DNA from: an uncultured Kiritimatiellota bacterium
Lineage (GTDB): Bacteria; Verrucomicrobiota; Kiritimatiellia; RFP12; DVOR01
NCBI GenBank assembly: GCA_944391055.1
Contig: CALXSF010000001.1
Location: 1 to 64,000, forward strand
DNA: 64,000 nt
Direction: 5' to 3'
The position numbers were made by a program, and so were the translations under genes. The notes below the pieces were generated by a model. The model worked only from the letters and a program-made list of their open reading frames with translations. It did not search any database and had not been told where the DNA came from. This document shows, piece by piece, positions 6,018-14,209 of the stretch. Within the stretch, counting starts at the first letter, position 1; each line of letters opens with the position of its first letter.

Positions 6018-8231
6018 AATCAGCGTGGGACGGATGGGCTTGCAGCCGCGCTCCCGGAACCATCCCATGATGGCGCGGTGGGCAAGTTTGGCGATGGCGG
6101 AGGTTTGGGTGAGCATCCCGTCGGTCATGCCGGCGTCCTCTTCGACGGCGAACATTTTGAGGCGTTCAAGGCGCCGACGGAAGATTTTGCGCTCTTTGGC
6201 GGATGGAGGTTGTTTGAGCGCCTTCAGATCGCGGAGGTAGGCCTCCTCGGTCTTGATCTGGAACGTCCTCCCGATGCCGTCCGGGCCCGGATCCGAAATC
6301 GTCTGTCCGCCGCAATCCCGGATGAACTGAAGGGCGGTTCGGGCGCCTTTCCGTTTGTTGACCGCGGAAAAGGTGAGGACAAGAGCGTCCAAGGAATCCG
6401 TCGCACGCCGACTGCGCGGAAGGATGTGGTCGAGATCCACGACTTTGTTCCGGATGTCCAGGACATCGAAGCGCCGCCCGGTATAGGGGCAGGTGAAGTT
6501 GAGGTCCGCGGCGATGCGCATCTTCCGGGCGAGGCCGGCGGTGACGGCGGCCTCGTCGCATCCCAACGCCTCGGCGGCTTTTTTCGCGGCCCGCAGGGCG
6601 GCTTGCCGAAGCACGCCGATCTCCGTTTCAATCTCCTTTTTCTTTTTGCCTGAGAAGTCGCGGATGTCACGGGCGACCTCGACGAAAAGGCGTCCGATCC
6701 GGGCGGGGTTGTTCTCGGCGTAGTCGTGGACGATGTCCCCCAAGAGGCGGAGCATGATTTTGATGCGATGGCGCACAAGATGATTGTTTGTGGCGCGATC
6801 GATCTCCGCCTCAGGGAGCGGATCCTCTTGGGTGGCGTCGCGATAGAGCATGCCGCCCTCGCCGCGCGGGTCTTTGCCGGCGAAGATCTCCGCCACGGCT
6901 TGCCGCATCACCCGTTCGGAATAGGGCGCGCGTCCGGCGGGCAGTTTCACGTCGAATGCCTCTGCCGGGGATTTGCCGTTCTTTCGCGTCTTGGGCGCCT
7001 TCCCATCTTGGAGCAAGGGCAGGAGATCGGCGAGGCTCAGGGATTTGCCTTTGGCAAGGGCATGGCTCATGTGGCGGAGGACACGCTGGCTCTCCGCATC
7101 CTGTCTGAAGTTCTCGACGCCGAAGAGGGTGTCCAATTTCGCCAAGCCGGGATAACGGACAAGCCGTTCGGCGGCGTCCGGCATGGTGAGCAGTGCGTCG
7201 AGATTGTCGGTGTCGCCGGGGGCAAGCCTGCGAACCGCCCGCTTGAAACCGTCGACTGTATAACGCCCCGTCCGGCGAATTCCGGCATCGAGCGCGGCAA
7301 GCGTCTCCGGTGTAAGGGGACTCAGAGGTTGCCCGGCGAATCCCACGCGCACGTGGCTCAGAAGCTCGGCCCAGCGGAAGGCCAGGAACGCCTCGCTGCT
7401 TTTGAGCGGGGTTTTGACGCCGTCGATAGGGCAACGCGTCGCCAAGCGGTTGTCGAAGCGCGGCTTCACCTGTCCGGCCAAAAGCCCGCCAAGATAGGAT
7501 TGGGGGATGTGGGGCCAATCGCGGAGCGCGTCTGGGTCCCGCAGCGGGTCGGCCATCAGGACACGGATGACCGTCTCCGAGAGCCCGGGGATTTTCCCCA
7601 CGTGCAGACGTAGGATCGTCTCGACCTCCGCCATCACACCGCCTCGGTCGAAGGCAAGGTTCAGCACCTTGTAATCGCCGCGCGCAGGCCCCAGAGGGTT
7701 TCCTTCCGCCACGATGTCCAAGACGGTCTCCGCCATGGTTTTCCTGCCATGCTCCGCCATCGCGGCCTTGGCGGCGGCGACTTTTTTGGAGTCTTCATTG
7801 AGTTCCGTCTCTTCCGAAGTCCCCCTGGAGCGTGAGCTCCAAAGGCGGTTCCCGTCGTAACCGCGGTTGTGCGCGTACCACAGCAACACGGCCCAAAGCT
7901 CTGCGGCATCCAACGTCCGCTCCCCGCGCAACGTCTGTGCCGCCAAGCGCCATGGCTCCGGGTTGGGATGCGCCAGTCCCGCCACCGCCGGCGTCAGCAC
8001 GCCTTGTTCCGTCAGGTAGTCCCGCATCCGCCGGATACGCGTCCGCGTGGCACGGATGTGTCGCCGCTGGCGACGATACCCCCGCCGGGCCGAAGCCAGG
8101 CAGCGATCCGGCTCAAAGACCACCGTGCCGCACCCGCGCACCAACGGTTCGCGCCCATTCTCTTCCGCCACGCACCAACCGATTGAGCCGTAGCCCAAAT
8201 CCAACGACACGTCGATTTTCCCGTTTGACAT
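5934..8231 (-). pseudogene. cas9: cas9, truncated by prophage insertion at codon 738
   Basis: The frame encodes 765 aa. Visible in order: RuvC-I with D11 (SLDLGYGSIGW), an Arg-rich bridge helix (about 46-73), an alpha-helical REC lobe, RuvC-II with E518 (LFVEVARD), and HNH with D601-H602 (DLDHILPRS) and N625. The normal protein should continue with RuvC-III (HHAxDA) and the WED/PAM-interacting domains. Instead codons 739-765 come from the prophage end. From domain order this looks like compact type II-C Cas9; the intact protein was probably 1000-1100 aa. Without RuvC-III and the PAM domain it should not cleave as a normal Cas9. The start ATG 8231 has AGAAAGG upstream. The rest of cas9, and perhaps cas1/cas2/array, should lie beyond the prophage's left end. 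Confidence 0.85.
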
Positions 8232-8254
8232 CAGAATGCCCTTTCTGCTACATT
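8225..8254 (+). promoter_or_regulatory. Predicted tracrRNA promoter overlapping the cas9 start
   Basis: TTGACA at 8225-8230 and TACATT at 8249-8254 are separated by 18 bp, with transcription expected to start near 8261. The -35 box overlaps the cas9 start codon (8229-8231 on the other strand), so tracrRNA transcription and cas9 translation signals share the same bases. Confidence 0.6.
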
Positions 8255-8260
8255 GTTTCC

Positions 8261-8371
8261 GAACTGTGACAAAGTAAGCTAACGCAGACCTGTTCTCTAT
8301 CCGCCAGGCGGATACAAAGGTTACGAAGCGTTACGACAAAAGGGTGACCAAGTGGTTGCCCTTTTCTTTTT
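8261..8371 (+). ncRNA. Predicted tracrRNA (type II CRISPR), divergent from cas9
   Basis: The predicted RNA is about 110 nt. Its first part (GAACUGUGACAAAGUAAGC) would be the anti-repeat and nexus entry. Then come a hairpin with 8-bp arms (TATCCGCC A GGCGGATA, 8298-8314), a small hairpin GTTACG-AAG-CGTTAC with one U-U mismatch (8320-8334), and a rho-independent terminator (AAAAGGG...CCCTTTT with inner ACC/GGT, 8338-8365, then CTTTTT). Promoter, hairpin series, U-tract and place next to cas9 all fit a tracrRNA. The matching CRISPR repeat is not in the window, so anti-repeat limits are a guess. It appears intact although cas9 is broken. Confidence 0.65.
8338..8371 (+). terminator. Intrinsic terminator of the tracrRNA
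   Basis: The 7-bp stem AAAAGGG/CCCTTTT with an inner ACC/GGT pair is followed by CTTTTT. It is on the + strand and closes the predicted tracrRNA. Confidence 0.75.
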
Positions 8372-8373
8372 AT

Positions 8374-8403
8374 ATTATGCTTGAAACCTCCAGGGGTTGT
8401 CAA
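8374..8403 (-). promoter_or_regulatory. Predicted cas9 promoter, reading across the tracrRNA
   Basis: On the minus strand TTGACA (8403-8398) and CATAAT (8379-8374) are spaced 18 bp. Transcription would start near 8367, giving cas9 a 5' leader of about 135 nt that is antisense to the whole tracrRNA. Confidence 0.55.
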
Positions 8404-8610
8404 GGCTTGGATTGATGTTCTTTTCGCGGGGGGATTGCGTGGGTGGTTTTGGGGGTGGGGAGGGTAACGAGATTGCGGGCCTCGTTTCCCGGAACACGGC
8501 GTACCTCGACCCGAGAGACGCCGTGTCGCGTCCCGGGACACGCCGTGTGTCCCCGCACGCCGCGCGCGGATGTTTGTGTTACAATACCGCCAACGACAAA
8601 GGAGCCTGAC
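8404..8610. promoter_or_regulatory. Intergenic region before the GH84 gene: G-rich tract, palindromes, extended -10
   Basis: Together with the tracrRNA block this is the only stretch above 300 bp without a protein gene. It holds a four-tract G run (8441-8464) able to form a G-quadruplex, and an inverted repeat ACACGGCGT/ACGCCGTGT (8494-8502 / 8518-8526). It also holds a stem-loop GGGACAC-GCCGT-GTGTCCC (8535-8553) without a U-tract and an extended -10 box TGT-TACAAT (8577-8585) that would start transcription about 20 nt before the GH84 ATG. No CRISPR repeat is visible. Confidence 0.5.
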
Positions 8611-11046
8611 ATGAACGAGACCGGCCTGACCTTGAAGACCCTCCTGTGCGCCGCGGCGGCGGCAGGCGCCCTGACGCTCCGCGCGGACACGTTGCCGCCT
8701 TCCATGCGGGTTTATCCGACGCCGCAGGAGGTCTCCCTCACGGGCGGGGATTTCGCCTCGCCGGCGGAGATCGCCCTCGCGCCGGCGGAGGGATTCGACG
8801 CGGACGCGCGCGCGGCGCTCGCCAAGTCCTTCAAGGTGGCCGAGAAGGCGCCTTTCACCCTTTCGTGGAAATTGGAGAAGGGGTTGCCGAAGGAGGGCTA
8901 CACCCTCGTGCTCCGCGAGACGGGCGCCGATTTGGCGGCGGCCGACGCCTCGGGCCTCTTCTATGGCGTCCAGACCCTGCGCCAGCTTTTGGCGGCCGAC
9001 CGCTACACGGGCGTCGCCCTCAAGGATTGGCCGGACGTGGCCTTCCGCGGGACGGTCGAGGGGTTTTACGGGCTGCCGTGGAGCTTTGAGGCGCGCAAGC
9101 GCCAGTTCGCCTTCTACGGCGAGACCAAGATGAACACCTATGTCTACGGCCCGAAGGACGACCCCTTCCACGGCTTCAGCAACCGTTGGCGCGACCCTTA
9201 CCCCGAGGCCGAGGCGCGGCAGATCGCCGAGTTGGTGCGGGTGGCCCACGCCAACAAGGTGAACTTTGTCTGGGCCGTCCATCCGGGGCGCGACATCCAT
9301 TGGAAGGATGACAGCGACATGAAGGCCTGCGTGGCGAAGTTCGAGATGATGTACGCCTTGGGCGTCCGCTCCTTCGCCGTCTTTTTCGACGACATCGGCG
9401 GCGAGGGCGCCCGCGCCGAGAAGCAGGTGGAGCTGCTCAACTACGTGAACCGCAACTTCGTCCGCGCGAAGGGCGACGTCACGCCCCTCCTTCTCTGCCC
9501 CACGCAATACAACAGGGCCTGGTCTGGTGGCCCGTACCTCGAGACCCTCGGCAAGGGCCTTGACCCCGACATCATGGTGATGTGGACGGGGAACTCCGTC
9601 TGCTCCGACATCACCAAGGACACCGCCGAGTGGTTCGCCGCCAAGGTCGGCCGCAAGCCTTACATTTGGTGGAACTGGCCCGTGAGCGATTATTGCAAGA
9701 GCCATCTCCTTTTGGGCAAGTGCTACGGCAACGACCCCACCAACGGCCCGCGCTACGCCGGCTTCGTCTCCAACCCCATGGACAAGCCCGAGGCCTCGAA
9801 GATCGGCCTCTTCGGCGTGGCCGCCTACGCGTGGAACCCCGACGATTACGACCCCGACGCCGCTTGGCGCGACGGCATCCGCCGCAACTTCCCCCAAATC
9901 GCCGGCGCCGTCCAGACCTTCGCCGACCACAACTCCGACCAAGGGCCCAACGGCCACGGCTACCGCCGCGAGGAATCCGTCGCCGTCGCCCCCGTCGCCG
10001 GGCGCGTCGTCGCGGCGCTCGATGCCGGGCAGCCGCCCGCCAAGGCCGACCTCGAGGCCCTCGCCGCCGAGTTCGCCCGCATCCGCCAGGCCGGCGGCGA
10101 CATCCAGACCAAGTGCGGCAACCCGCTTTTCCTGAAGGAGATCGGGGATTGGGCCGACCTCTTCGCGCGCTTCGGCGCCGCCGGCGAGACCGTCGCCAAG
10201 GCCGTCGCCGGGGAGGGGACCCCCGAGGCCGCGCTCGCCGCGCTCTTGGCCTATCGCGCCGACCAGGCGGCCATTTCCGCCCGGAACGCCGTCAAGCCCT
10301 ATCAGGGCGGCGCGGGCGTGGTGGTGGCCTCGCGCGTGCTCACCCCCTGCCTCGACCGCATGGGCGCGGCGCTTTACGACCGTCTGTGGCGCGAGACCGC
10401 CGGGCATCCGGCGCCGAAGGCCGAGGCCAAGCTCTACCGCTTCATCACCGACGTGGACGCCCTGAAGAACCTGAGCGTCTCCCGCAAAGGGCAGTTCGTC
10501 CAGCTGCCGCGCGTCTTGGAGCCCAAGACCCTCGGGCCCGGGCAGTGGATGGGCATTCTCCTGCCCGACGGCGTCACCGCCACGTGGGTCCACTTCATCC
10601 TCGACTCCGCCGACGCCATCAAGCAGGGGCGCGTCCAAGTCTCCGCCGACGGCGGCAAGACGTGGACCGAGCGCGCCGCCGTCTTCCGCGGCAACGGCCA
10701 GGAGGGCGAGATGGAGATCCGCCACATCAACCCGAAGGACGGCATCAACGCCGCGCGCTACGTGAACGTCTCCGACAAACCCGTCACCGTCACCCTGCGC
10801 CAGTTCAAGGTCGATGTGCCGAAGGACGCGACGGCCAACACCGTCGAGGCGATGACCGACGGCGTCCTTGAGAGCGGGTACGCCCTCGCCGCCGGGCAGA
10901 GCGTCCGCGTGGCCCTCGCCGCCCCCGTCACCGAGAAGAACGTCAAGGTGCTTGCCACCGGCCCCGTCGCCGTCCGTTTCGAGGCCGCCGCCGTCACCCT
11001 CACCGCCGGCGACAAGCCCGTCACCGTCCACGAAATCATCCACTGA
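8611..11046 (+). CDS. Secreted GH84 beta-N-acetylhexosaminidase
   Basis: This 811-aa glycoside hydrolase is expected to release N-acetylglucosamine from glycans (host mucin, hyaluronan or O-GlcNAc type substrates) by substrate-assisted catalysis. An N-terminal signal sequence (about 1-25) is followed by a small GH20b-like domain. The GH84 barrel runs from about residue 145 (FRGTVEGFYGLPW) with the catalytic Asp pair D260-D261 (FFDDIGG) and the family's MNTYVYGPKDDP stretch. The C-terminal part includes a beta-rich accessory region. ATG 8611 is chosen because of AAAGGAG and the signal peptide; the longer upstream frame crosses the promoter. The neighbouring DUF362 gene follows after 20 bp. Confidence 0.9.
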   Translation: MNETGLTLKTLLCAAAAAGALTLRADTLPPSMRVYPTPQEVSLTGGDFASPAEIALAPAEGFDADARAALAKSFKVAEKAPFTLSWKLEKGLPKEGYTLVLRETGADLAAADASGLFYGVQTLRQLLAADRYTGVALKDWPDVAFRGTVEGFYGLPWSFEARKRQFAFYGETKMNTYVYGPKDDPFHGFSNRWRDPYPEAEARQIAELVRVAHANKVNFVWAVHPGRDIHWKDDSDMKACVAKFEMMYALGVRSFAVFFDDIGGEGARAEKQVELLNYVNRNFVRAKGDVTPLLLCPTQYNRAWSGGPYLETLGKGLDPDIMVMWTGNSVCSDITKDTAEWFAAKVGRKPYIWWNWPVSDYCKSHLLLGKCYGNDPTNGPRYAGFVSNPMDKPEASKIGLFGVAAYAWNPDDYDPDAAWRDGIRRNFPQIAGAVQTFADHNSDQGPNGHGYRREESVAVAPVAGRVVAALDAGQPPAKADLEALAAEFARIRQAGGDIQTKCGNPLFLKEIGDWADLFARFGAAGETVAKAVAGEGTPEAALAALLAYRADQAAISARNAVKPYQGGAGVVVASRVLTPCLDRMGAALYDRLWRETAGHPAPKAEAKLYRFITDVDALKNLSVSRKGQFVQLPRVLEPKTLGPGQWMGILLPDGVTATWVHFILDSADAIKQGRVQVSADGGKTWTERAAVFRGNGQEGEMEIRHINPKDGINAARYVNVSDKPVTVTLRQFKVDVPKDATANTVEAMTDGVLESGYALAAGQSVRVALAAPVTEKNVKVLATGPVAVRFEAAAVTLTAGDKPVTVHEIIH

Positions 11047-11066
11047 TCTTGGGAGGGGGCACGCCC

Positions 11067-11960
11067 ATGAAACGCAGAGACTTCCTGAAGGCCGGCGCGG
11101 CCTTGGCCGTCGCCGCCCCCGCCGCGGCCTTGGCCGCCGACGCCCCGGCCGCCAAAAGCAAGGTGGTGGTGGTGCGCAATGGCGAGCCCGAGGCCCTTTT
11201 CCGCAAGGGCGTCGACGCGCTTGGCGGCATCACCGCCTTCGTCAAGCCCGGCCAGAAGGTGGTGGTCAAGCCCAACATCGGCTGGGACCGCGCCCCCGAG
11301 TTCGCCGCCAACACCCATCCTGGGCTCGTCGGCGAGATCGTCCGCCAATGTGTCGCCGCCGGCGCCGCGCGCGTCGAGGTCTTCGACCACACCTGCAGCG
11401 CGTGGAGCCGCTGTTACCGCAACTCCGGCATCGCCGCCGCCGTCGAGGCCGCCGGGGGCAAGATGGCCGAGGCCCACGACAAGGATGACTACCGCGAGGT
11501 GGCGTGCCCCAAGGCCGTGAACATGAAGACGGCGCTCATCCACCGCGCCATCCTGGAGGCCGACGTCTTCATCAACGTCCCCATCCTCAAGAACCACGGC
11601 GGCGCGAAGATGACCGCCTGCCTCAAGAACTTCATGGGGCTGGTCTGGGATCGTCAGTACATGCACCGCCACAACCTCACCCAGTGCATCGCCGACGCCG
11701 CGCTCTACCGCAAGCCCGACCTCAATGTCTTGGACGCCTATCGCGTCATGCAGACCAACGGCCCCCAGGGCGTCGGCCTTTCCGACGTCCGCACCCTCCG
11801 TTACCAAATCCTCTCCACGGACATCGTCGCCGCCGACACGCTGGCCACCAAACTCCTCCGCTTCCCGCTTGAGACCGTGCCCCACATCCACCGCGCCGCG
11901 CTGCTGGGCTTGGGGACGGACGAGGAGGCGCGCATGGAGATCGTCCGGCTGGAGGCCTGA
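11067..11960 (+). CDS. Tat-exported DUF362 protein
   Basis: This is a 297-aa protein. The N-terminus MKRRDFLKAGAALAVAAPAAALA is a twin-arginine signal, so it is exported folded, probably with a cofactor. The body matches DUF362: VKPNIGWDRAPEFAANT near residue 70, the ILKNHGGAKMTACLKNFMG block, and a C-terminal ILSTDIVAADTLATKL. The reaction of DUF362 is not established; members are often linked to Fe-S proteins. Here the next gene, 2 bp downstream, is a membrane polyferredoxin, so the two probably form a periplasmic or membrane redox unit. The ribosome site is GGGAGGGGG. Confidence 0.85.
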   Translation: MKRRDFLKAGAALAVAAPAAALAADAPAAKSKVVVVRNGEPEALFRKGVDALGGITAFVKPGQKVVVKPNIGWDRAPEFAANTHPGLVGEIVRQCVAAGAARVEVFDHTCSAWSRCYRNSGIAAAVEAAGGKMAEAHDKDDYREVACPKAVNMKTALIHRAILEADVFINVPILKNHGGAKMTACLKNFMGLVWDRQYMHRHNLTQCIADAALYRKPDLNVLDAYRVMQTNGPQGVGLSDVRTLRYQILSTDIVAADTLATKLLRFPLETVPHIHRAALLGLGTDEEARMEIVRLEA

Positions 11961-11962
11961 AG

Positions 11963-13420
11963 GTGGCACGTTCGCGTCTTTGGCGAACGCTCCGCGTTGT
12001 GCGTCTCCTTCTCGCGGCCCTCGCGCTCGCGGCGACCACCCTTGCCTTCGGTTATGCCGCCGACCTTGTGGCCCTTCTCGCGCACTGGTGGGAGGGTGCC
12101 CCCCTGCCGGAGGAGACCGAGGGGCTGGTCGTCGTGGCGCAGGCGAACCTTGGGCCGGCGCTGATGGCCGTCGCCGCGCGCCTTTCCCTCTTCGGGCTGG
12201 GCGCAGCCGCCGCCATCCTTGCCGCCACCGCGTTCCTGGGCCGGGCCTATTGTTCGATCGTCTGCCCACTTGGTATCGTGCAGGACGTGCTGGGGATGCT
12301 GTGCTTTTGGCGCGGGAACCGCCCGCAGCCCCGCCTTTTCCTCCTGCGCAAGGGGCTTGGCGTGGCCGTCTGGGCCGCCGCCCTCGTCGGCGGCTGGACC
12401 ATCGGCCTGCGGTTCCTTGACCCCTTCACCGTCTTTGGCTCCATCGCCGCCGGCGCGTGGCTGCCCCTTCTGCTGATTGCCCTTCTCACCCTTTGGCGGC
12501 GGCGTTTCTTCTGCAACAGCCTTTGCCCGGTCGGCGCGCTTCTGGCCTGCGGCTCCGCGATGGCCCCCTTGGGGCTTCGCCTCACCGACAAATGCGTCAA
12601 ATGCGGCAAGTGCGTGCGCGTCTGCCCGGCCGGGTGCATCGACCCCAAGACCGCCACCCTCGACAATGGTCGGTGCGTCCGCTGCCTCAACTGCGCCGCC
12701 GTCTGTCCCGTCGGGGCCATCGCCTATGGGCGGAACCCAGGCTTCCGCGTCCCCGGCCGGCGCGAGGCCCTGCGCGCCGGCGCGCTTGTCGCGGGCGGCG
12801 CCGCGCTCGGCCTCGCCGCGCGCGCCGTCAAGCCCCTTTACCCCGCCTATGGCCCCCGGACCCGGACGGCCAAGGAGGGCATCTATCCCCCCGGCGCGGG
12901 TTCCCGCCAGCGTTTCCTGACCAAATGCACGGATTGCCGCCTCTGCGTCACCCACTGCATCGGCCACGTCATCCGGCCGGCCGGGACCTTCGGCGCCGTC
13001 CACCTCGCCTTTGACGAGGGCATGTGCGAGTTTTACTGCAATCGCTGCGCCGAGGTCTGCCCAACCGGCGCCTTGCTGCCCCTCGACCTCAAGACCAAGC
13101 AGCGCACCCGCCTGGGGCGTGCCGAGATCGATTTGGCCATCTGCGTCGCCGGCACCGAGGGGTTTGAGTGCGGGGCCTGCGCCGAGCATTGCCCCACCGG
13201 CGCGCTTCGCATGAAGGAGGACGCCGAGGGCATCCGTGTCCCGACGCTCAACCATGACCTCTGCATCGGCTGCGGCAGCTGCGAGTATCCCTGCCCCACG
13301 CGCCCCATCAAGGCCGTCCGCGTCTGGCCCGTCGACGTCCAGACCCTTGCCGCCGACCCCGCCGAGGTCTTCAAGGCCGTCGAGCCCGAGCCGGCCGCCT
13401 CCGACGAGTGGCTGATCTGA
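11963..13420 (+). CDS. Membrane polyferredoxin (NapH/NosR-like fused to NapG/MauM-like ferredoxin)
   Basis: This is a 485-aa protein. The first half has about four to five membrane segments with two CxxxCP motifs (YCSIVCPLG, FCNSLCPVG) typical of NapH/NosR-type membrane electron carriers. The second half has about six [4Fe-4S]-type cysteine clusters, including CVKCGKCVRVCP, CVRCLNCAAVCP, CTDCRLCVTHC and CIGCGSCEYPCP. This part resembles NapG/MauM. It starts with GTG at 11963, 7 bases behind GGAGG, and follows the DUF362 gene almost without gap. No nitrate or nitrous oxide reductase is nearby; the electron acceptor is unknown. It probably works with the DUF362 protein. Confidence 0.85.
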   Translation: MARSRLWRTLRVVRLLLAALALAATTLAFGYAADLVALLAHWWEGAPLPEETEGLVVVAQANLGPALMAVAARLSLFGLGAAAAILAATAFLGRAYCSIVCPLGIVQDVLGMLCFWRGNRPQPRLFLLRKGLGVAVWAAALVGGWTIGLRFLDPFTVFGSIAAGAWLPLLLIALLTLWRRRFFCNSLCPVGALLACGSAMAPLGLRLTDKCVKCGKCVRVCPAGCIDPKTATLDNGRCVRCLNCAAVCPVGAIAYGRNPGFRVPGRREALRAGALVAGGAALGLAARAVKPLYPAYGPRTRTAKEGIYPPGAGSRQRFLTKCTDCRLCVTHCIGHVIRPAGTFGAVHLAFDEGMCEFYCNRCAEVCPTGALLPLDLKTKQRTRLGRAEIDLAICVAGTEGFECGACAEHCPTGALRMKEDAEGIRVPTLNHDLCIGCGSCEYPCPTRPIKAVRVWPVDVQTLAADPAEVFKAVEPEPAASDEWLI

Positions 13421-13557
13421 GGCCGCCGGCGCGGCCGCGTGGGGGCGGAAGGCCTAACGAAAATCTGACAATCGGCGCGTCGCGGCGCGTCTGCTTGGGG
13501 AATGAATGGGTTGGGAGCAGGCGTGGACGGGGGTATATTGTCCTTGAGGTTTGTATA

Positions 13558-13586
13558 TTGACTTGCCTGTCGGCTTTCGCTACACT
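13558..13586 (+). promoter_or_regulatory. Promoter of the V-type ATPase operon
   Basis: TTGACT (13558-13563) and TACACT (13581-13586) are spaced 17 bp, with transcription expected near 13593, about 36 nt before the first ATG. The remaining 209-bp gap after the polyferredoxin gene holds no credible gene. Confidence 0.6.
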
Positions 13587-13629
13587 AAGCGCCATTCTTT
13601 GCAGGCTTGTTGAGAAAGGCAACTGAGGC

Positions 13630-14205
13630 ATGGAAAACCTGGACGCGCTGTTGGAGAAGATCCGCACCGAGGGCGTTGAGACCGCGAAGCGGGAGGCCGC
13701 CGAAATCGTGGCGAAGGCCCGCAAGGAGGCCGAGGCGATCGTGTCGGGGGCAAAGGCCGAGGCCGAGGCGGCGGCGGCGCGCGCGAAGGCCGAGGCCGAA
13801 CGCGCGGCGCAGGGCGCCGAGGCGACGATCCGGCAGGCGGCGCGGGACGTGCTGCTGAAGTTGGGGCAGGATGTGTCGGCGCTCTTGGAGCGCACGCTCG
13901 GCGGGGCGGTGGACGAGGCGTTGGCGAAGGGGCCCTTGGTGGAGGGCTTGGCCAAGGAGGCCGTGGAGACCTACCTGAAATCCGGCGAGGTGACGCTCGA
14001 GGCGGCACCGGGGCTGGCGGAGGCGCTGAAGGCGCGCCTGGCGGCCCAGGGCTCGGTGACGGTGGTGACGGACGCGCAGATGGGGACGGGCTTCCGGGTG
14101 CGCCTGTCGGGCGGGCGCGTGGAGCATGATTTCTCGGGCGAGGCGGTGCGCGACGCGTTGGCGGCGCTGTTGCGGCCGGAGCTGGCGAAGCTGCTGGGGG
14201 AGTGA
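13630..14205 (+). CDS. atpE: V-type ATP synthase subunit E (peripheral stalk)
   Basis: This is a 191-aa protein. Residues about 10-75 are an uninterrupted Ala/Glu/Lys/Arg coiled coil, and the C-terminal half is a globular domain ending in LLRPELAKLLGE, as in NtpE/AtpE-type stalk subunits. It is the first gene of a seven-gene operon in the order E, DUF2764, A, B, D, I, K, which is the order in Chlamydiae and Bacteroidetes. The start has only a weak ribosome site (TGAGG). The next start lies 4 bp after its stop. Confidence 0.85.
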   Translation: MENLDALLEKIRTEGVETAKREAAEIVAKARKEAEAIVSGAKAEAEAAAARAKAEAERAAQGAEATIRQAARDVLLKLGQDVSALLERTLGGAVDEALAKGPLVEGLAKEAVETYLKSGEVTLEAAPGLAEALKARLAAQGSVTVVTDAQMGTGFRVRLSGGRVEHDFSGEAVRDALAALLRPELAKLLGE

Positions 14206-14209
14206 GCCG

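Noticed and set aside
6009..7613. Long + strand open frames across cas9 (for example 6009-6653 and 6726-7613).
   Set aside because: They are antisense shadows of cas9; no ribosome sites, and the minus frame has all Cas9 motifs.
8404..8610. Search for a CRISPR repeat or spacers next to the tracrRNA.
   Set aside because: No repeat complementary to 8255-8280 occurs here; the array must be elsewhere or lost.
13408..13626. A 72-codon + frame ending just before atpE, with a hydrophobic end.
   Set aside because: It overlaps the polyferredoxin end and the V-ATPase promoter, has no ribosome site, and its composition is not that of a real small membrane protein.
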